Shown here: piece by piece, positions 1 to 6,873 of the stretch
Numbering within the stretch: the first letter of the stretch is position 1
How the letters are laid out: each line of letters begins with the position of its first letter
Assembly: GCA_025355545.1 (NCBI GenBank)
Contig: JANXZN010000345.1
Span: forward strand, 1 to 32,858
Direction: 5' to 3'
From: Rhizobacter sp.
GTDB lineage: Bacteria; Pseudomonadota; Gammaproteobacteria; Burkholderiales; Burkholderiaceae_C
Length of the DNA stretch: 32,858 nt
Program-made: the position numbers and the translations under genes
The notes under the pieces: generated by a model
What the model was told of the DNA's origin: nothing
Database searches by the model: none
What the model saw: the letters and a program-made list of their open reading frames with translations, nothing else

Positions 1-844
1 CGGCCATGCATAGCCCGCCGAGTACGAGTGGCAGCGTGAGCGGGTCGTGCCAGAGGAGCAGCGAGAGTGCAGCGCCGACGAACGGCGCAGTCGAGAAGTA
101 CGCGCCCGTGCGCGCGGTGCCGAGTGCTCTGAGCGCGAGCACGAAGAGCACGAGACTGAGTCCGTAGCTCACGAAGCCGAGCCCCATCGAAGCACCGACA
201 CGCCATGGCGCGGGCAGCTGACTGCCCAGCGCGAACGCGATGCCGGTGTTGACCGTGCCGGCGGTGAGCCCCTTGATCATGGTGATCTGCACCGGATCGC
301 CGGCGGAGACTTTCTGCGTGAGGTTGTTGTCCACCGCCCAGCACAGGCATGCGCCGACGATCAGCAGCGCGCCGGACGAAACGGCCGCATCTCCCGGCTG
401 CCATGAGAGCAGCACGCCGCCGGCAACGATGGCGGCCATCCCGAGGACAATCTGCCGATCGGTGTTCTCCTTGAACACCAGCCACGCGATCAGCGCGGTC
501 AAGACGCCCTCGACGTTGAGCAGCAGCGCCGCCGGCGCCGCGTCGGTCGTCGCGAGCCCGGCCATCAGCAAGGCGGGGCCGACGATGCCGCCGGCGACGA
601 TGGCGCCGAGCAGCCAGGGAATCTCGTGGCGGGGAATGCCGACGCCGGCCGCACGCGCCACGCCGCGCCGGCCGGCCGCATGGCGTATCGACAGCAGCAG
701 GCCCAGCCCGAGCCCGCTGCCCAGGTAGAGCAGCCCGGCCAGCAGCAGCGGTGGCAGCTCCGCACCGAGCAGCTTGGCCAGCGGAGTGCTGGCGCCGAAC
801 AGCAGTGCGGCAACCAGCGCGGGCGCGGCGGACTTGATGGACAT
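1..844 (-). CDS. EamA/DMT-family transporter, 3' end beyond window
   Basis: The minus-strand frame from ATG at 844 stays open to the left edge, giving about 281 codons with no stop. The product starts MSIKSAAPALVAALLFGAST and is almost wholly hydrophobic, with a run of about nine to ten membrane segments. It has the two-fold internal repeat of EamA drug/metabolite exporters: an N-terminal half ending near the LLLNVEGVLTALIAW segment, and a second half starting near GALLIVGACLCWAVDNN. Full-length family members are about 290-300 residues, so only the last residues are missing. It probably exports a small metabolite across the inner membrane; the substrate cannot be read from sequence. It is divergent from the chromate operon with an 85-base gap. 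No strong Shine-Dalgarno sequence precedes the ATG. Confidence 0.88.
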   Translation of the reverse strand, partial: MSIKSAAPALVAALLFGASTPLAKLLGAELPPLLLAGLLYLGSGLGLGLLLSIRHAAGRRGVARAAGVGIPRHEIPWLLGAIVAGGIVGPALLMAGLATTDAAPAALLLNVEGVLTALIAWLVFKENTDRQIVLGMAAIVAGGVLLSWQPGDAAVSSGALLIVGACLCWAVDNNLTQKVSAGDPVQITMIKGLTAGTVNTGIAFALGSQLPAPWRVGASMGLGFVSYGLSLVLFVLALRALGTARTGAYFSTAPFVGAALSLLLWHDPLTLPLVLGGLCMA

Positions 845-894
845 CCCGCCAGTGGAGCACAGCCGCGTGCGCCATGCGCGGCAGCGAGCCGGGT

Positions 895-923
895 TTGTAG
901 CAATCATCACACTATGAGATATT
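895..923 (+). promoter_or_regulatory. possible sigma-70 promoter of the chr operon
   Basis: TTGTAG at 895-900 and GATATT at 918-923 are separated by 17 bases, a fair match to -35/-10 spacing in an otherwise AT-enriched island of this GC-rich DNA. Transcription would begin around 930, where chrB starts, and no good ribosome binding site precedes that ATG, so the message may be leaderless or nearly so. ChrB proteins are known chromate-responsive regulators of their own operons, but I see no convincing dyad here. Confidence 0.3.
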
Positions 924-929
924 TGCTTC

Positions 930-1868
930 ATGACCGATTGGCTCGTCCTCACCGCGTCGCTGCCGACCTCGCCGAGCGGCCTGCGGGTGCGCATCTGGCG
1001 CGGGCTCAAGGCGACCGGCTGCGCGACACTGCGCGAAGGCGCCTATATCCTGCCGGCGAGCGCCGCGTCGGCTGCGGCGCTGTGGACCATCGAAAAGGCC
1101 ATCCGGGACGGTGGCGCCGACGCCCACATGCTGCAGCTGCAGGCGCGCGATGTCGCGCAGGAGAAGACCTTTCGCGCCCTGTTCGACCGCAGCGAGCAGT
1201 ACGCCGATTTCGCCCAGTCGCTCAAGCTCGCCCGCAAGGCCGTGAAAGCCGCCGGCGACGCGCAACTGGGCAAGCTGCTGCACACGCTCGACCAGCAACT
1301 GCAGTCGATTCGGGCCACGGACCACTTCCCCGCGAAGGCCGGCGCCAGCGCGACCGGCGGGCTCGAAATGCTGCGCGCGGAGATCGAGAGGAAGCTGTCG
1401 CCCGGCGAGCCCGGTGCCGGCGTTGTCGACCGGCTGGCCAGGGACTCCTTCCAGGGCCGGACCTGGGCGACGCGCAAGCGCCCGTGGGTGGACCGGCTCG
1501 CGACCGCCTGGCTGGTGGCGCGCTTCGTCGATACCAGGCCGCGCTTCGTCTGGCTGGACGACCCGAAGAAGTGTCCGGAGTCCGCGCTCGGCTTCGACTT
1601 CGACGGCGCCCGGTTCACGCACACCGGCGACAAGGTGAGCTTCGAAGTCGTGGCGCAAACCTTCGGTCTGGAGGGCGACCCGGCGCTGAAACGCCTCGGC
1701 GAGCTGGTGCACTACATCGACATCGGCGGCATCCCGGTCGACGAGGCCGCCGGCGTCGAGGCGATGGTGCGCGGCCTGCAGGCCCAGCACACCGGCGACG
1801 ACGCGCTGCTGGCCGCGGCCTGCGCCGTTTTCGACACCCTGTACGCCGCGCTGCGGCTCGCCAAATGA
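930..1868 (+). CDS. chrB: ChrB, chromate resistance / chromate-sensing regulator
   Basis: This 312-residue protein is full-length ChrB. An N-terminal ChrB_N domain (about residues 1-140, with WLVLTASLP and REGAYILP) is joined by a charged linker to a C-terminal ChrB_C domain (about residues 175-305). Conserved C-terminal signatures include TWATRKRPWVDRLATAWLVA, FDFDGARFTHTGDKVSFE and the VHYIDIGG segment. ChrB family proteins act as chromate-dependent regulators of the adjacent transporter and raise chromate resistance. It is the first gene of a three-gene operon and its stop codon overlaps the chrA start (ATGA). The start is the ATG at 930, because the conserved N-terminal domain begins immediately after it. 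Confidence 0.93.
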   Translation: MTDWLVLTASLPTSPSGLRVRIWRGLKATGCATLREGAYILPASAASAAALWTIEKAIRDGGADAHMLQLQARDVAQEKTFRALFDRSEQYADFAQSLKLARKAVKAAGDAQLGKLLHTLDQQLQSIRATDHFPAKAGASATGGLEMLRAEIERKLSPGEPGAGVVDRLARDSFQGRTWATRKRPWVDRLATAWLVARFVDTRPRFVWLDDPKKCPESALGFDFDGARFTHTGDKVSFEVVAQTFGLEGDPALKRLGELVHYIDIGGIPVDEAAGVEAMVRGLQAQHTGDDALLAAACAVFDTLYAALRLAK

Positions 1869-3232
1869 GCGACTCGACCGTGGCGACCACCACCGAGGCG
1901 GCCCCCGGGCCGGTGACCTTCCGCGAGGCCCTGGGCTACTGGCTCAGGCTCGGCTGCATCAGCTTCGGCGGGCCGGCCGGGCAGATCGCCCTGATGCATG
2001 AGGAACTGGTCGAGCGCCGCCGCTGGATCTCGGAGCGGCGCTTCCTGCATGCGCTCAGTTTCTGCATGGTCCTGCCCGGCCCGGAGGCCCAGCAGCTGGC
2101 CACCTATATCGGCTGGCTGATGCACCGCAGCTGGGGCGGCGTCGTGGCCGGCGGCCTGTTCGTGCTGCCGTCGCTGTTCCTGCTCGTGGGCCTGTCGTGG
2201 ATCTACATGGCCTTCGGCAGCGTCCCGGTCGTCGCGGGCCTGTTCTACGGCATCAAGCCGGCGGTCACGGCGATCGTCGTCTCGGCCGCCTGCCGCATCG
2301 GCTCGCGTGCGTTGAAGAACGGCTGGCTCTGGGCCGTCGCGGTCGCGGCCTTCGTCGCCATCTTCGCGCTGAATCTGCCGTTCCCGCTGATCGTTCTCGC
2401 CGCCGGCGTCGTCGGCCACTTCGGCGGCCGTTACGCGCCGGGAAGGTTCGCTGTCGGCGGAGCTCACGGCGACACCGCCAAGGCGTTCGGGGCGGCGCTG
2501 ATCGACGACGACACGCCCACACCGCCGCATGCGCTGTTCAGCTGGACGCGTTTCGCCAAGGTGCTTGTCGTGTGCCTGGGCCTGTGGCTCGTCGGTATCG
2601 CCGGGCTGACCCTCGCCTGTGGCTGGGACGCGGTGCTCACGCAGATGGCGTGGTTCTTCACGAAGGCGGCGTTGCTGACCTTCGGCGGGGCCTATGCGGT
2701 CCTGCCCTACGTCTACCAAGGTGCGGTGGACCACCACCACTGGCTCACCGCGCCGCAGATGATCGACGGCCTCGCGCTGGGCGAGACCACGCCCGGGCCG
2801 CTGATCATGGTGGTCGCCTTTGTCGGCTTCGTCGGTGGCTGGACCAAGGCGATCTTCGGCGCCGATTCGCTCTTCCTGTCGGGCGCGGTCGCGGCGACGG
2901 TGGTCACGTTCTTCACCTTCCTGCCGTCGTTCTGCTTCATCCTGCTGGGCGGCCCGTTCATCGAGTCGACGCACGGCAATTTGAAGTTCACCGCGCCGCT
3001 GACCGGCATCACCGCCGCAGTGGTGGGCGTGATCGTCAACCTCGCCGTGTTCTTCGCCTACCACGTGCTGTGGCCCGAGGGCCTGTCGGGCCGCTTCGAG
3101 TGGCTTTCGGCGGTCATCGGGGTGGCGGCAGGCATCGCGCTGTTTCGCTACCAGGCCGGCGTCATCCGCGTCGTGCTGGCGGCCGGGCTGGTGGGCGTGG
3201 CCGCCAGCTTCATTCGACCCTGGCTTGCGTGA
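1865..3232 (+). CDS. chrA: ChrA, chromate efflux transporter
   Basis: This 455-residue inner-membrane protein of the CHR family expels chromate from the cytoplasm. It is the two-domain long-chain form, with two homologous membrane halves. The first carries CISFGGPAGQIALMHEELVE and VLPGPEAQQLATYIGWL. The second carries LLTFGGAYAVLPYVYQGAV and the LALGETTPGPLIMVVAF motif. The FGGP/FGGA and PGP signatures are the family hallmarks and are both intact. A central hydrophilic loop lies around residues 195-225. The ATG overlaps the chrB stop by four bases, so translation is probably coupled. The reading frame is open far upstream (back to 626), but that stretch is only a shadow of chrB in another frame. 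Confidence 0.95.
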   Translation: MSDSTVATTTEAAPGPVTFREALGYWLRLGCISFGGPAGQIALMHEELVERRRWISERRFLHALSFCMVLPGPEAQQLATYIGWLMHRSWGGVVAGGLFVLPSLFLLVGLSWIYMAFGSVPVVAGLFYGIKPAVTAIVVSAACRIGSRALKNGWLWAVAVAAFVAIFALNLPFPLIVLAAGVVGHFGGRYAPGRFAVGGAHGDTAKAFGAALIDDDTPTPPHALFSWTRFAKVLVVCLGLWLVGIAGLTLACGWDAVLTQMAWFFTKAALLTFGGAYAVLPYVYQGAVDHHHWLTAPQMIDGLALGETTPGPLIMVVAFVGFVGGWTKAIFGADSLFLSGAVAATVVTFFTFLPSFCFILLGGPFIESTHGNLKFTAPLTGITAAVVGVIVNLAVFFAYHVLWPEGLSGRFEWLSAVIGVAAGIALFRYQAGVIRVVLAAGLVGVAASFIRPWLA

Positions 3233-3302
3233 CGAGGCGGATCATGAAATCGCGTCGCCAGGAACACGCCGGTCGCTGCCACCAACCCCGGGAGGTCTCG
3301 TC

Positions 3303-3758
3303 ATGAAGTGGATCACGCGCGAACGTCCGAAGATCGACCGCATCGCCTGCCCCTGGCTGATTGCCAGGTTCATCGACAAGGCGCCGGAGTTTCTCTACGT
3401 GCCGGCGGCGCAGGTTCTCGCGACGGCCGAGAAGACCGGCGCGACGCCTTACGACATCCCCGGCGTCGAGATGTCGCACGTCGGGGAGCGGTGCAGCTTC
3501 GATGCGTTCGTGTCGAAGTACGGGTTGAGCAGCCCCGCGTTGCAGCAGCTCGCGACCATCGTGCGCGGTGCCGACACCGCGCGCCTGGACCTTGCCCCGC
3601 AGTCGGCCGGGCTCTACGCGATTTCGCTGGGGCTGTCGCAGACCTTCGCCGACGACCACGAGATGCTCGCGCACGGCATGGTCGTCTACGACGCCCTCTA
3701 CGCTTGGTGCGAGAGCTGCCAGGGCGAGACCCATAACTGGCCGCCCAGGATGTCTTGA
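3303..3758 (+). CDS. small ChrB C-terminal-domain protein (chromate resistance)
   Basis: This 151-residue protein corresponds to the C-terminal ChrB_C domain alone. It is a clear paralogue of the second half of the upstream ChrB: WITRERPKIDRIACPWLIAR aligns with its RKRPWVDRLATAWLVAR segment, and MSHVGERCSFDAFV aligns with FTHTGDKVSFEVV. It lacks the N-terminal ChrB_N domain, so it may work as an accessory resistance protein, perhaps enzymatic, rather than as the regulator; that is inference. The start is ATG 3303, preceded by a strong Shine-Dalgarno sequence (GGGAGGT at about 3291-3297). The same frame is open back to 3225 but the upstream codons look non-coding. It lies 70 bases after chrA, presumably in the same operon. 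Confidence 0.88.
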   Translation: MKWITRERPKIDRIACPWLIARFIDKAPEFLYVPAAQVLATAEKTGATPYDIPGVEMSHVGERCSFDAFVSKYGLSSPALQQLATIVRGADTARLDLAPQSAGLYAISLGLSQTFADDHEMLAHGMVVYDALYAWCESCQGETHNWPPRMS

Positions 3759-3796
3759 GCCCACGCCCCGACGGGCCGACGCAACATGCCCGGCGC

Positions 3797-3829
3797 AAAA
3801 CAAAACGGCCCGGTGCGAACACCGGGCCG
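3797..3829 (-). terminator. intrinsic terminator facing the phasin gene
   Basis: A perfect 10-base-pair stem (CGGCCCGGTG / CACCGGGCCG, loop CGAA) spans 3806-3829. Read on the minus strand it is followed by TTTTGTTTTG, a U-rich tract, so it terminates minus-strand transcription coming from the phasin gene about 157 bases upstream. Read on the plus strand it has no T run, but it could still protect the 3' end of the chr transcript. Confidence 0.8.
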
Positions 3830-3880
3830 AAAGGTACCTTGAAGAGGGGATCAGAGATACCGAGGAGACAACCTTCAGGA

Positions 3881-3904
3881 AACCACGAGCCTTGGCCCGT
3901 GGTT
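3881..3904 (-). other. stem-loop in the phasin 3' untranslated region
   Basis: AACCACG-A-GCC-TT-GGC-C-CGTGGTT forms a ten-pair hairpin with one A/C mismatch and a two-base loop. It sits between the phasin stop codon and the U-tailed terminator. It could be a first attenuating hairpin or a stabilising 3' end of the abundant phasin mRNA. Confidence 0.45.
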
Positions 3905-3985
3905 CGTTTGAGATGGGTGCCGCTCGGAAAAGTTCAAGCCGTCGACAAAAGTTTACGACCCGAACCGTGATCCGGCCCCGTTCGA

Positions 3986-4525
3986 TCAGGCAACGCGCTT
4001 GACCTTGGTGGCCTTGGTCGCGCTGGCGCTGATCGCCTGGAAGTTCGCTTCGGCGGTTTCGCTCGCTTGCTTGACGGCCTTCTGCACGCCTTCGAACGCG
4101 TTGTTCGCGGCGGCGACAGCCGACTTCACCAGCGCCACGGCGTTCTCGCTGCCGGCCGGTGCGTTCTTGACGGCGGCGTCGACGGCCGACATGAACTTGG
4201 CTTGCGCTTCGGTGGCGGTCGATTCGGCCACCTTCGTGACTTCGGCGCTGGTGGCAGCGGCAATGTCGTACAGGTGGCGGCTGTAGGCAGCGGCCTTTTC
4301 GGCGGCCGGTTGCAACAGGCTGGCCTGCAGCGCCATGAATTCCTGCGCGTCCTTGGCGGACAGCACGGCCTTGGTGTTCTCGGCGGCTTCGCCGATCGCG
4401 GTGCGGGCCACTTGCAGGTTCAGCTCGACGAGCTTCTCGACGCCTTCGAAGGCCTTGTTGGTCAGGCCGAAGAGCACTTCGACATTGGACTTGTGGGCGG
4501 TCATGATTTGTTCAGCGGTCATCAT
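3986..4525 (-). CDS. phaP: phasin (PHA granule-associated protein)
   Basis: This 179-residue protein matches the PhaP family of betaproteobacteria. It starts [20 protein letters not shown], continues with amphipathic helices rich in Ala, Glu and Lys ([35 protein letters not shown]) and ends in a Lys-rich tail. Phasins coat polyhydroxyalkanoate granules in the cytoplasm and control granule size and number. I chose ATG 4525 because GGAG lies seven bases upstream; the adjacent ATG at 4522 is the alternative. The frame extends further upstream (to 4669), but that part covers the promoter and operators and is not coding. It is monocistronic, with its own promoter (4606-4633) and terminator (3797-3829). 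No PHA synthase gene is in the window. Confidence 0.93.
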   Translation of the reverse strand: MMTAEQIMTAHKSNVEVLFGLTNKAFEGVEKLVELNLQVARTAIGEAAENTKAVLSAKDAQEFMALQASLLQPAAEKAAAYSRHLYDIAAATSAEVTKVAESTATEAQAKFMSAVDAAVKNAPAGSENAVALVKSAVAAANNAFEGVQKAVKQASETAEANFQAISASATKATKVKRVA

Positions 4526-4582
4526 CGTGAGTCTCCAGAGAGTGAGTTGAAAAAGGGTTCGCTTGGGTGCCCGGTGCAAGAA

Positions 4583-4597
4583 TGCTGCACTGCAACA
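4583..4597. promoter_or_regulatory. palindrome downstream of phasin -10, probable PhaR operator
   Basis: TGCTGCA-C-TGCAACA is an imperfect 15-base inverted repeat containing CTGC-ACT-GCAA. It is one base off the CTGC-N3-GCAG form that I recall for PhaR sites in other PHA producers. It sits 8 bases downstream of the phasin -10 hexamer, over the expected transcription start, where a bound repressor would block transcription. Confidence 0.6.
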
Positions 4598-4605
4598 TGA
4601 ACCGA

Positions 4606-4633
4606 AGTATATCGGGTGGGCGACGGATTGCAA
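4606..4633 (-). promoter_or_regulatory. sigma-70 promoter of the phasin gene
   Basis: On the minus strand TTGCAA (4633-4628) and TATACT (4611-4606) are 16 bases apart, a close match to -35 and -10 consensus and the best such promoter seen in the window. The predicted start lies around 4598-4600, leaving a leader of about 75 bases before ATG 4525. Confidence 0.7.
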
Positions 4634-4640
4634 GCACTTT

Positions 4641-4657
4641 TTGCTGCAATGCAGCAA
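4641..4657. promoter_or_regulatory. perfect palindrome upstream of phasin -35, probable PhaR operator
   Basis: TTGCTGCA-A-TGCAGCAA is a perfect 17-base inverted repeat containing CTGC-AAT-GCAG. It repeats the sequence of the palindrome at 4583-4597 and lies 7 bases upstream of the phasin -35. The two centres are 59 bases apart, so the promoter is bracketed by two copies of one operator. It also sits upstream of the divergent deacetylase operon. Confidence 0.65.
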
Positions 4658-4781
4658 TCTAGGCCGCAACTTCTAATTCCGTATGTTTCATGGTCGCGCC
4701 GCCGCGTGTCATCCCGATGAAAAGGGGGCGCGCGCAGGCAGCCGTGGCGCCCCGCACAATCGTCCTGAACCGCCAAGCCCG

Positions 4782-5717
4782 ATGCAAGCCTTCTACGCCG
4801 ACCAGTTCGTGCTGCCACTGCCGCCGGGGCATCGCTTTCCGATGTCGAAATACCGGCTGCTGCGCGAGCAGCTCGACGGCATGGCCGGCCTGGAGATGCA
4901 GCAGGCCCTGCCGGCCAGCGACGGCGAACTGGCGTTGGCGCACACCCCGGCCTACGTGTCGGCGGTGGTCGACGGCGCGCTGAGCGCCGTGCATCAGCGC
5001 GAGATCGGCTTCCCGTGGAGCGAAGCGATGGTCGAGCGCGCGCGGCGCTCGGTCGGCGCGACGATTGCGGCTGCGCGTGCCGCGCTCGCCGGCGGCGTCG
5101 CGAGCAACCTGGCCGGTGGCACGCACCACGCGAGCGCCGACAAGGGCGGCGGCTATTGCGTGTTCAACGACGCCGCGGTCGGCGCGCGCCTGATGCAGGC
5201 CGAATGGCAGCGCACGAGGCGCCAGCTGTTGCGCGTCGCGATCATCGACCTCGACGTGCACCAGGGCAACGGCAGCGCGACCATCTTCGCCGACGACCCG
5301 ACCGTGTTCACGCTGTCGCTGCACGGCGCGAAAAACTTCCCGTTCCGCAAGGCCGCGAGCGACCTCGACGTCGACCTGCCCGACGGCTGCGGCGACGTCG
5401 CCTATCTGCGTGCGCTCGACGACGCCCTGACCGAGCTGTGGCGTCGCCATGCGTTTGCGCCGCCGGGGCTCATCTTCTACCTCGCCGGCGCCGACCCGCA
5501 CGAAGTCGATCGGCTCGGCCGCCTGAAGCTCACGACCGCCGGCCTGGCCGAGCGCGACCGACGCGTGCTCGCGCAAACGCGCGAGCGGCGCATTCCGGTC
5601 GCGCTGGCGATGGCCGGCGGTTACGGGCGCGTCGTCGAGGACACGGTCGAGGTCCATGTCGGCACGATCCGCGCCGCGGTCGAAAGCTGGCGTCAATGGA
5701 ACAATGCGCGTCCATGA
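4782..5717 (+). CDS. histone deacetylase family (class II-like) zinc amidohydrolase
   Basis: This 311-residue protein has the complete arginase/deacetylase-fold active site. GGTHHA supplies the catalytic His pair at residues 115-116. DLDVHQGNG carries zinc ligands Asp158 and His160. GADPHEVDRLG carries the third zinc ligand, Asp238. AMAGGY lies near the C terminus. Bacterial members remove acyl groups from small molecules (polyamines, acetoin-type substrates) or proteins; the substrate here is unknown. The start is ATG 4782, because the conserved N terminus (QAFYADQFVLPLPPGHRFP) follows at once; an in-frame upstream ATG at 4683 adds an unconserved stretch. The stop overlaps the start of the next gene (ATGA), so it leads a coupled operon. 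Confidence 0.9.
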   Translation: MQAFYADQFVLPLPPGHRFPMSKYRLLREQLDGMAGLEMQQALPASDGELALAHTPAYVSAVVDGALSAVHQREIGFPWSEAMVERARRSVGATIAAARAALAGGVASNLAGGTHHASADKGGGYCVFNDAAVGARLMQAEWQRTRRQLLRVAIIDLDVHQGNGSATIFADDPTVFTLSLHGAKNFPFRKAASDLDVDLPDGCGDVAYLRALDDALTELWRRHAFAPPGLIFYLAGADPHEVDRLGRLKLTTAGLAERDRRVLAQTRERRIPVALAMAGGYGRVVEDTVEVHVGTIRAAVESWRQWNNARP

Positions 5718-6178
5718 CCGCACCGCTCCCCGCACCATCGACTCCCGCCGCCCGCCCCGCGCCGCAGGCGCGCGACACGTACCGCCACTTCAGCAGCATC
5801 ACGACGCGCTGGATGGACAACGATGCCTACGGCCACGTCAACAACGTCGTCTACTACAGCTGGTTCGACACGGTCGTGAACCGCTACCTGATCGAGGCGG
5901 GCGCGCTCGACATCGAGCGCAGCCCGGTGATCGGGCTGGTGGTCGAGACGCACTGCAACTACTTCGCGCCGCTCGCGTTTCCGCAGCCGGTCGAGGCCGG
6001 GCTGCGCGTCGCGCACCTGGGCACCGCGAGCGTGCGCTACGAGATCGGCCTGTTCGCCGCCGGCCAGGCGCGCGCCGCGGCCTGTGGACATTTCGTCCAT
6101 GTCTACGTCGACCGCGCGACGCGCCGTGCCGCGCCGTTGCCGGCCTCCCTGATCCAAACCCTGAGAGGACTGCTGTGA
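5714..6178 (+). CDS. acyl-CoA thioesterase, 4HBT/YbgC-FadM-type hot-dog fold
   Basis: This 154-residue protein carries the hot-dog thioesterase signature RWMDNDAYGHVNNVVYYSWF, whose Asp and His-Val-Asn-Asn define the active-site loop of the 4-hydroxybenzoyl-CoA thioesterase family. The C-terminal strands (VRYEIGLFAAGQARAAACGH, HVYVDRATRRAAP) complete the fold. It probably hydrolyses acyl-CoA esters in the cytoplasm; chain length cannot be told. The start is ATG 5714, overlapping the stop of the deacetylase gene, and its own stop overlaps the following GTG. The frame is open much further upstream, but only as a shadow of the deacetylase. Confidence 0.9.
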   Translation: MTAPLPAPSTPAARPAPQARDTYRHFSSITTRWMDNDAYGHVNNVVYYSWFDTVVNRYLIEAGALDIERSPVIGLVVETHCNYFAPLAFPQPVEAGLRVAHLGTASVRYEIGLFAAGQARAAACGHFVHVYVDRATRRAAPLPASLIQTLRGLL

Positions 6179-6873
6179 CCCCGACCCCCGAACAGACCGA
6201 AGCCGTCGACACCGCGATCCGCACGCGCCGTTCGCTGCGCGCGTTCCTGGCCACACCGGTGCCGCGCGAGACGATAGCGGCGATCCTCGCGGTGGCCGCG
6301 CGCGCGCCGTCCGGCACCAACACGCAACCCTGGAAGGTCTATGTGCTGACCGGTGCCGCCAAGACCGAGCTTTCGCGCCAGATCGCTGCGGCCTACGACG
6401 ACCCTGCCGAGCGCGCGCAGCACAGCGAGGAATACGCGTACTACCCGACCGAGTGGAAGTCGCCGTTCATCGACCGGCGCCGCAAGGTCGGCTGGGACCT
6501 GTACGGCCTGCTCGACATCGCCAAGACCGACAAGGCGCGCATGCATGTGCAGCACCGTCGCAACTACGAGTTCTTTGACGCGCCGGTCGGCCTGATCTTC
6601 ACGATCGACCGCATCATGCGGCAGGGCAGCTGGCTGGACTACGGCATGTTCCTGCAAAGCATCATGGTCGCAGCGCGCGGGCGCGGCCTCGACACCTGCC
6701 CGCAGGCCGCGTTCACGCAGTTCCACCGCATCATCAGCGCGCACGTCGGCGCATCGGCCGACGAGCAGGTCGGGTGCGGCATGTCGCTCGGCCACGCCGA
6801 CCCCGACGCGGTCGAGAACACACTCGTGACCGAGCGCGAGCCGGTCGCCGCATTCGCCCGGTTCCTCGGGTGA
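6175..6873 (+). CDS. nitroreductase-family FMN oxidoreductase
   Basis: This 232-residue protein has the usual nitroreductase layout: RTRRSLRAFLATPVP at the N terminus (FMN phosphate-binding Arg/Ser), APSGTNTQPWKVYVL (FMN contact), a central SWLDYGMFLQSIMVAARGRG helix, and a CGMSLGHADPDAVENTLVTE segment near the end. Members reduce nitroaromatics, quinones or enones using NAD(P)H and act as dimers. Translation starts at GTG 6175: the stop of the previous gene overlaps it (GTGA) and GAGAGGA lies six bases upstream. Its own stop overlaps the next GTG. The physiological substrate is not evident; coupling to a thioesterase and a hydroxyacid dehydrogenase suggests carbon or acyl metabolism. Confidence 0.9.
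   Translation: MTPTPEQTEAVDTAIRTRRSLRAFLATPVPRETIAAILAVAARAPSGTNTQPWKVYVLTGAAKTELSRQIAAAYDDPAERAQHSEEYAYYPTEWKSPFIDRRRKVGWDLYGLLDIAKTDKARMHVQHRRNYEFFDAPVGLIFTIDRIMRQGSWLDYGMFLQSIMVAARGRGLDTCPQAAFTQFHRIISAHVGASADEQVGCGMSLGHADPDAVENTLVTEREPVAAFARFLG

Noticed and set aside
626-1864. Long plus-strand frame continuous with chrA, suggesting a much longer ChrA
   Set aside because: The added residues are Arg-rich low-complexity sequence overlapping chrB in another frame and the antisense exporter gene. The ChrA fold begins right after ATG 1865, which overlaps the chrB stop.
4683-4781. Upstream start adding 33 residues to the deacetylase
   Set aside because: The extra residues (Arg/Pro/Gly-rich) are unlike the family N terminus, which begins at Met 4782, and no ribosome binding site precedes 4683.
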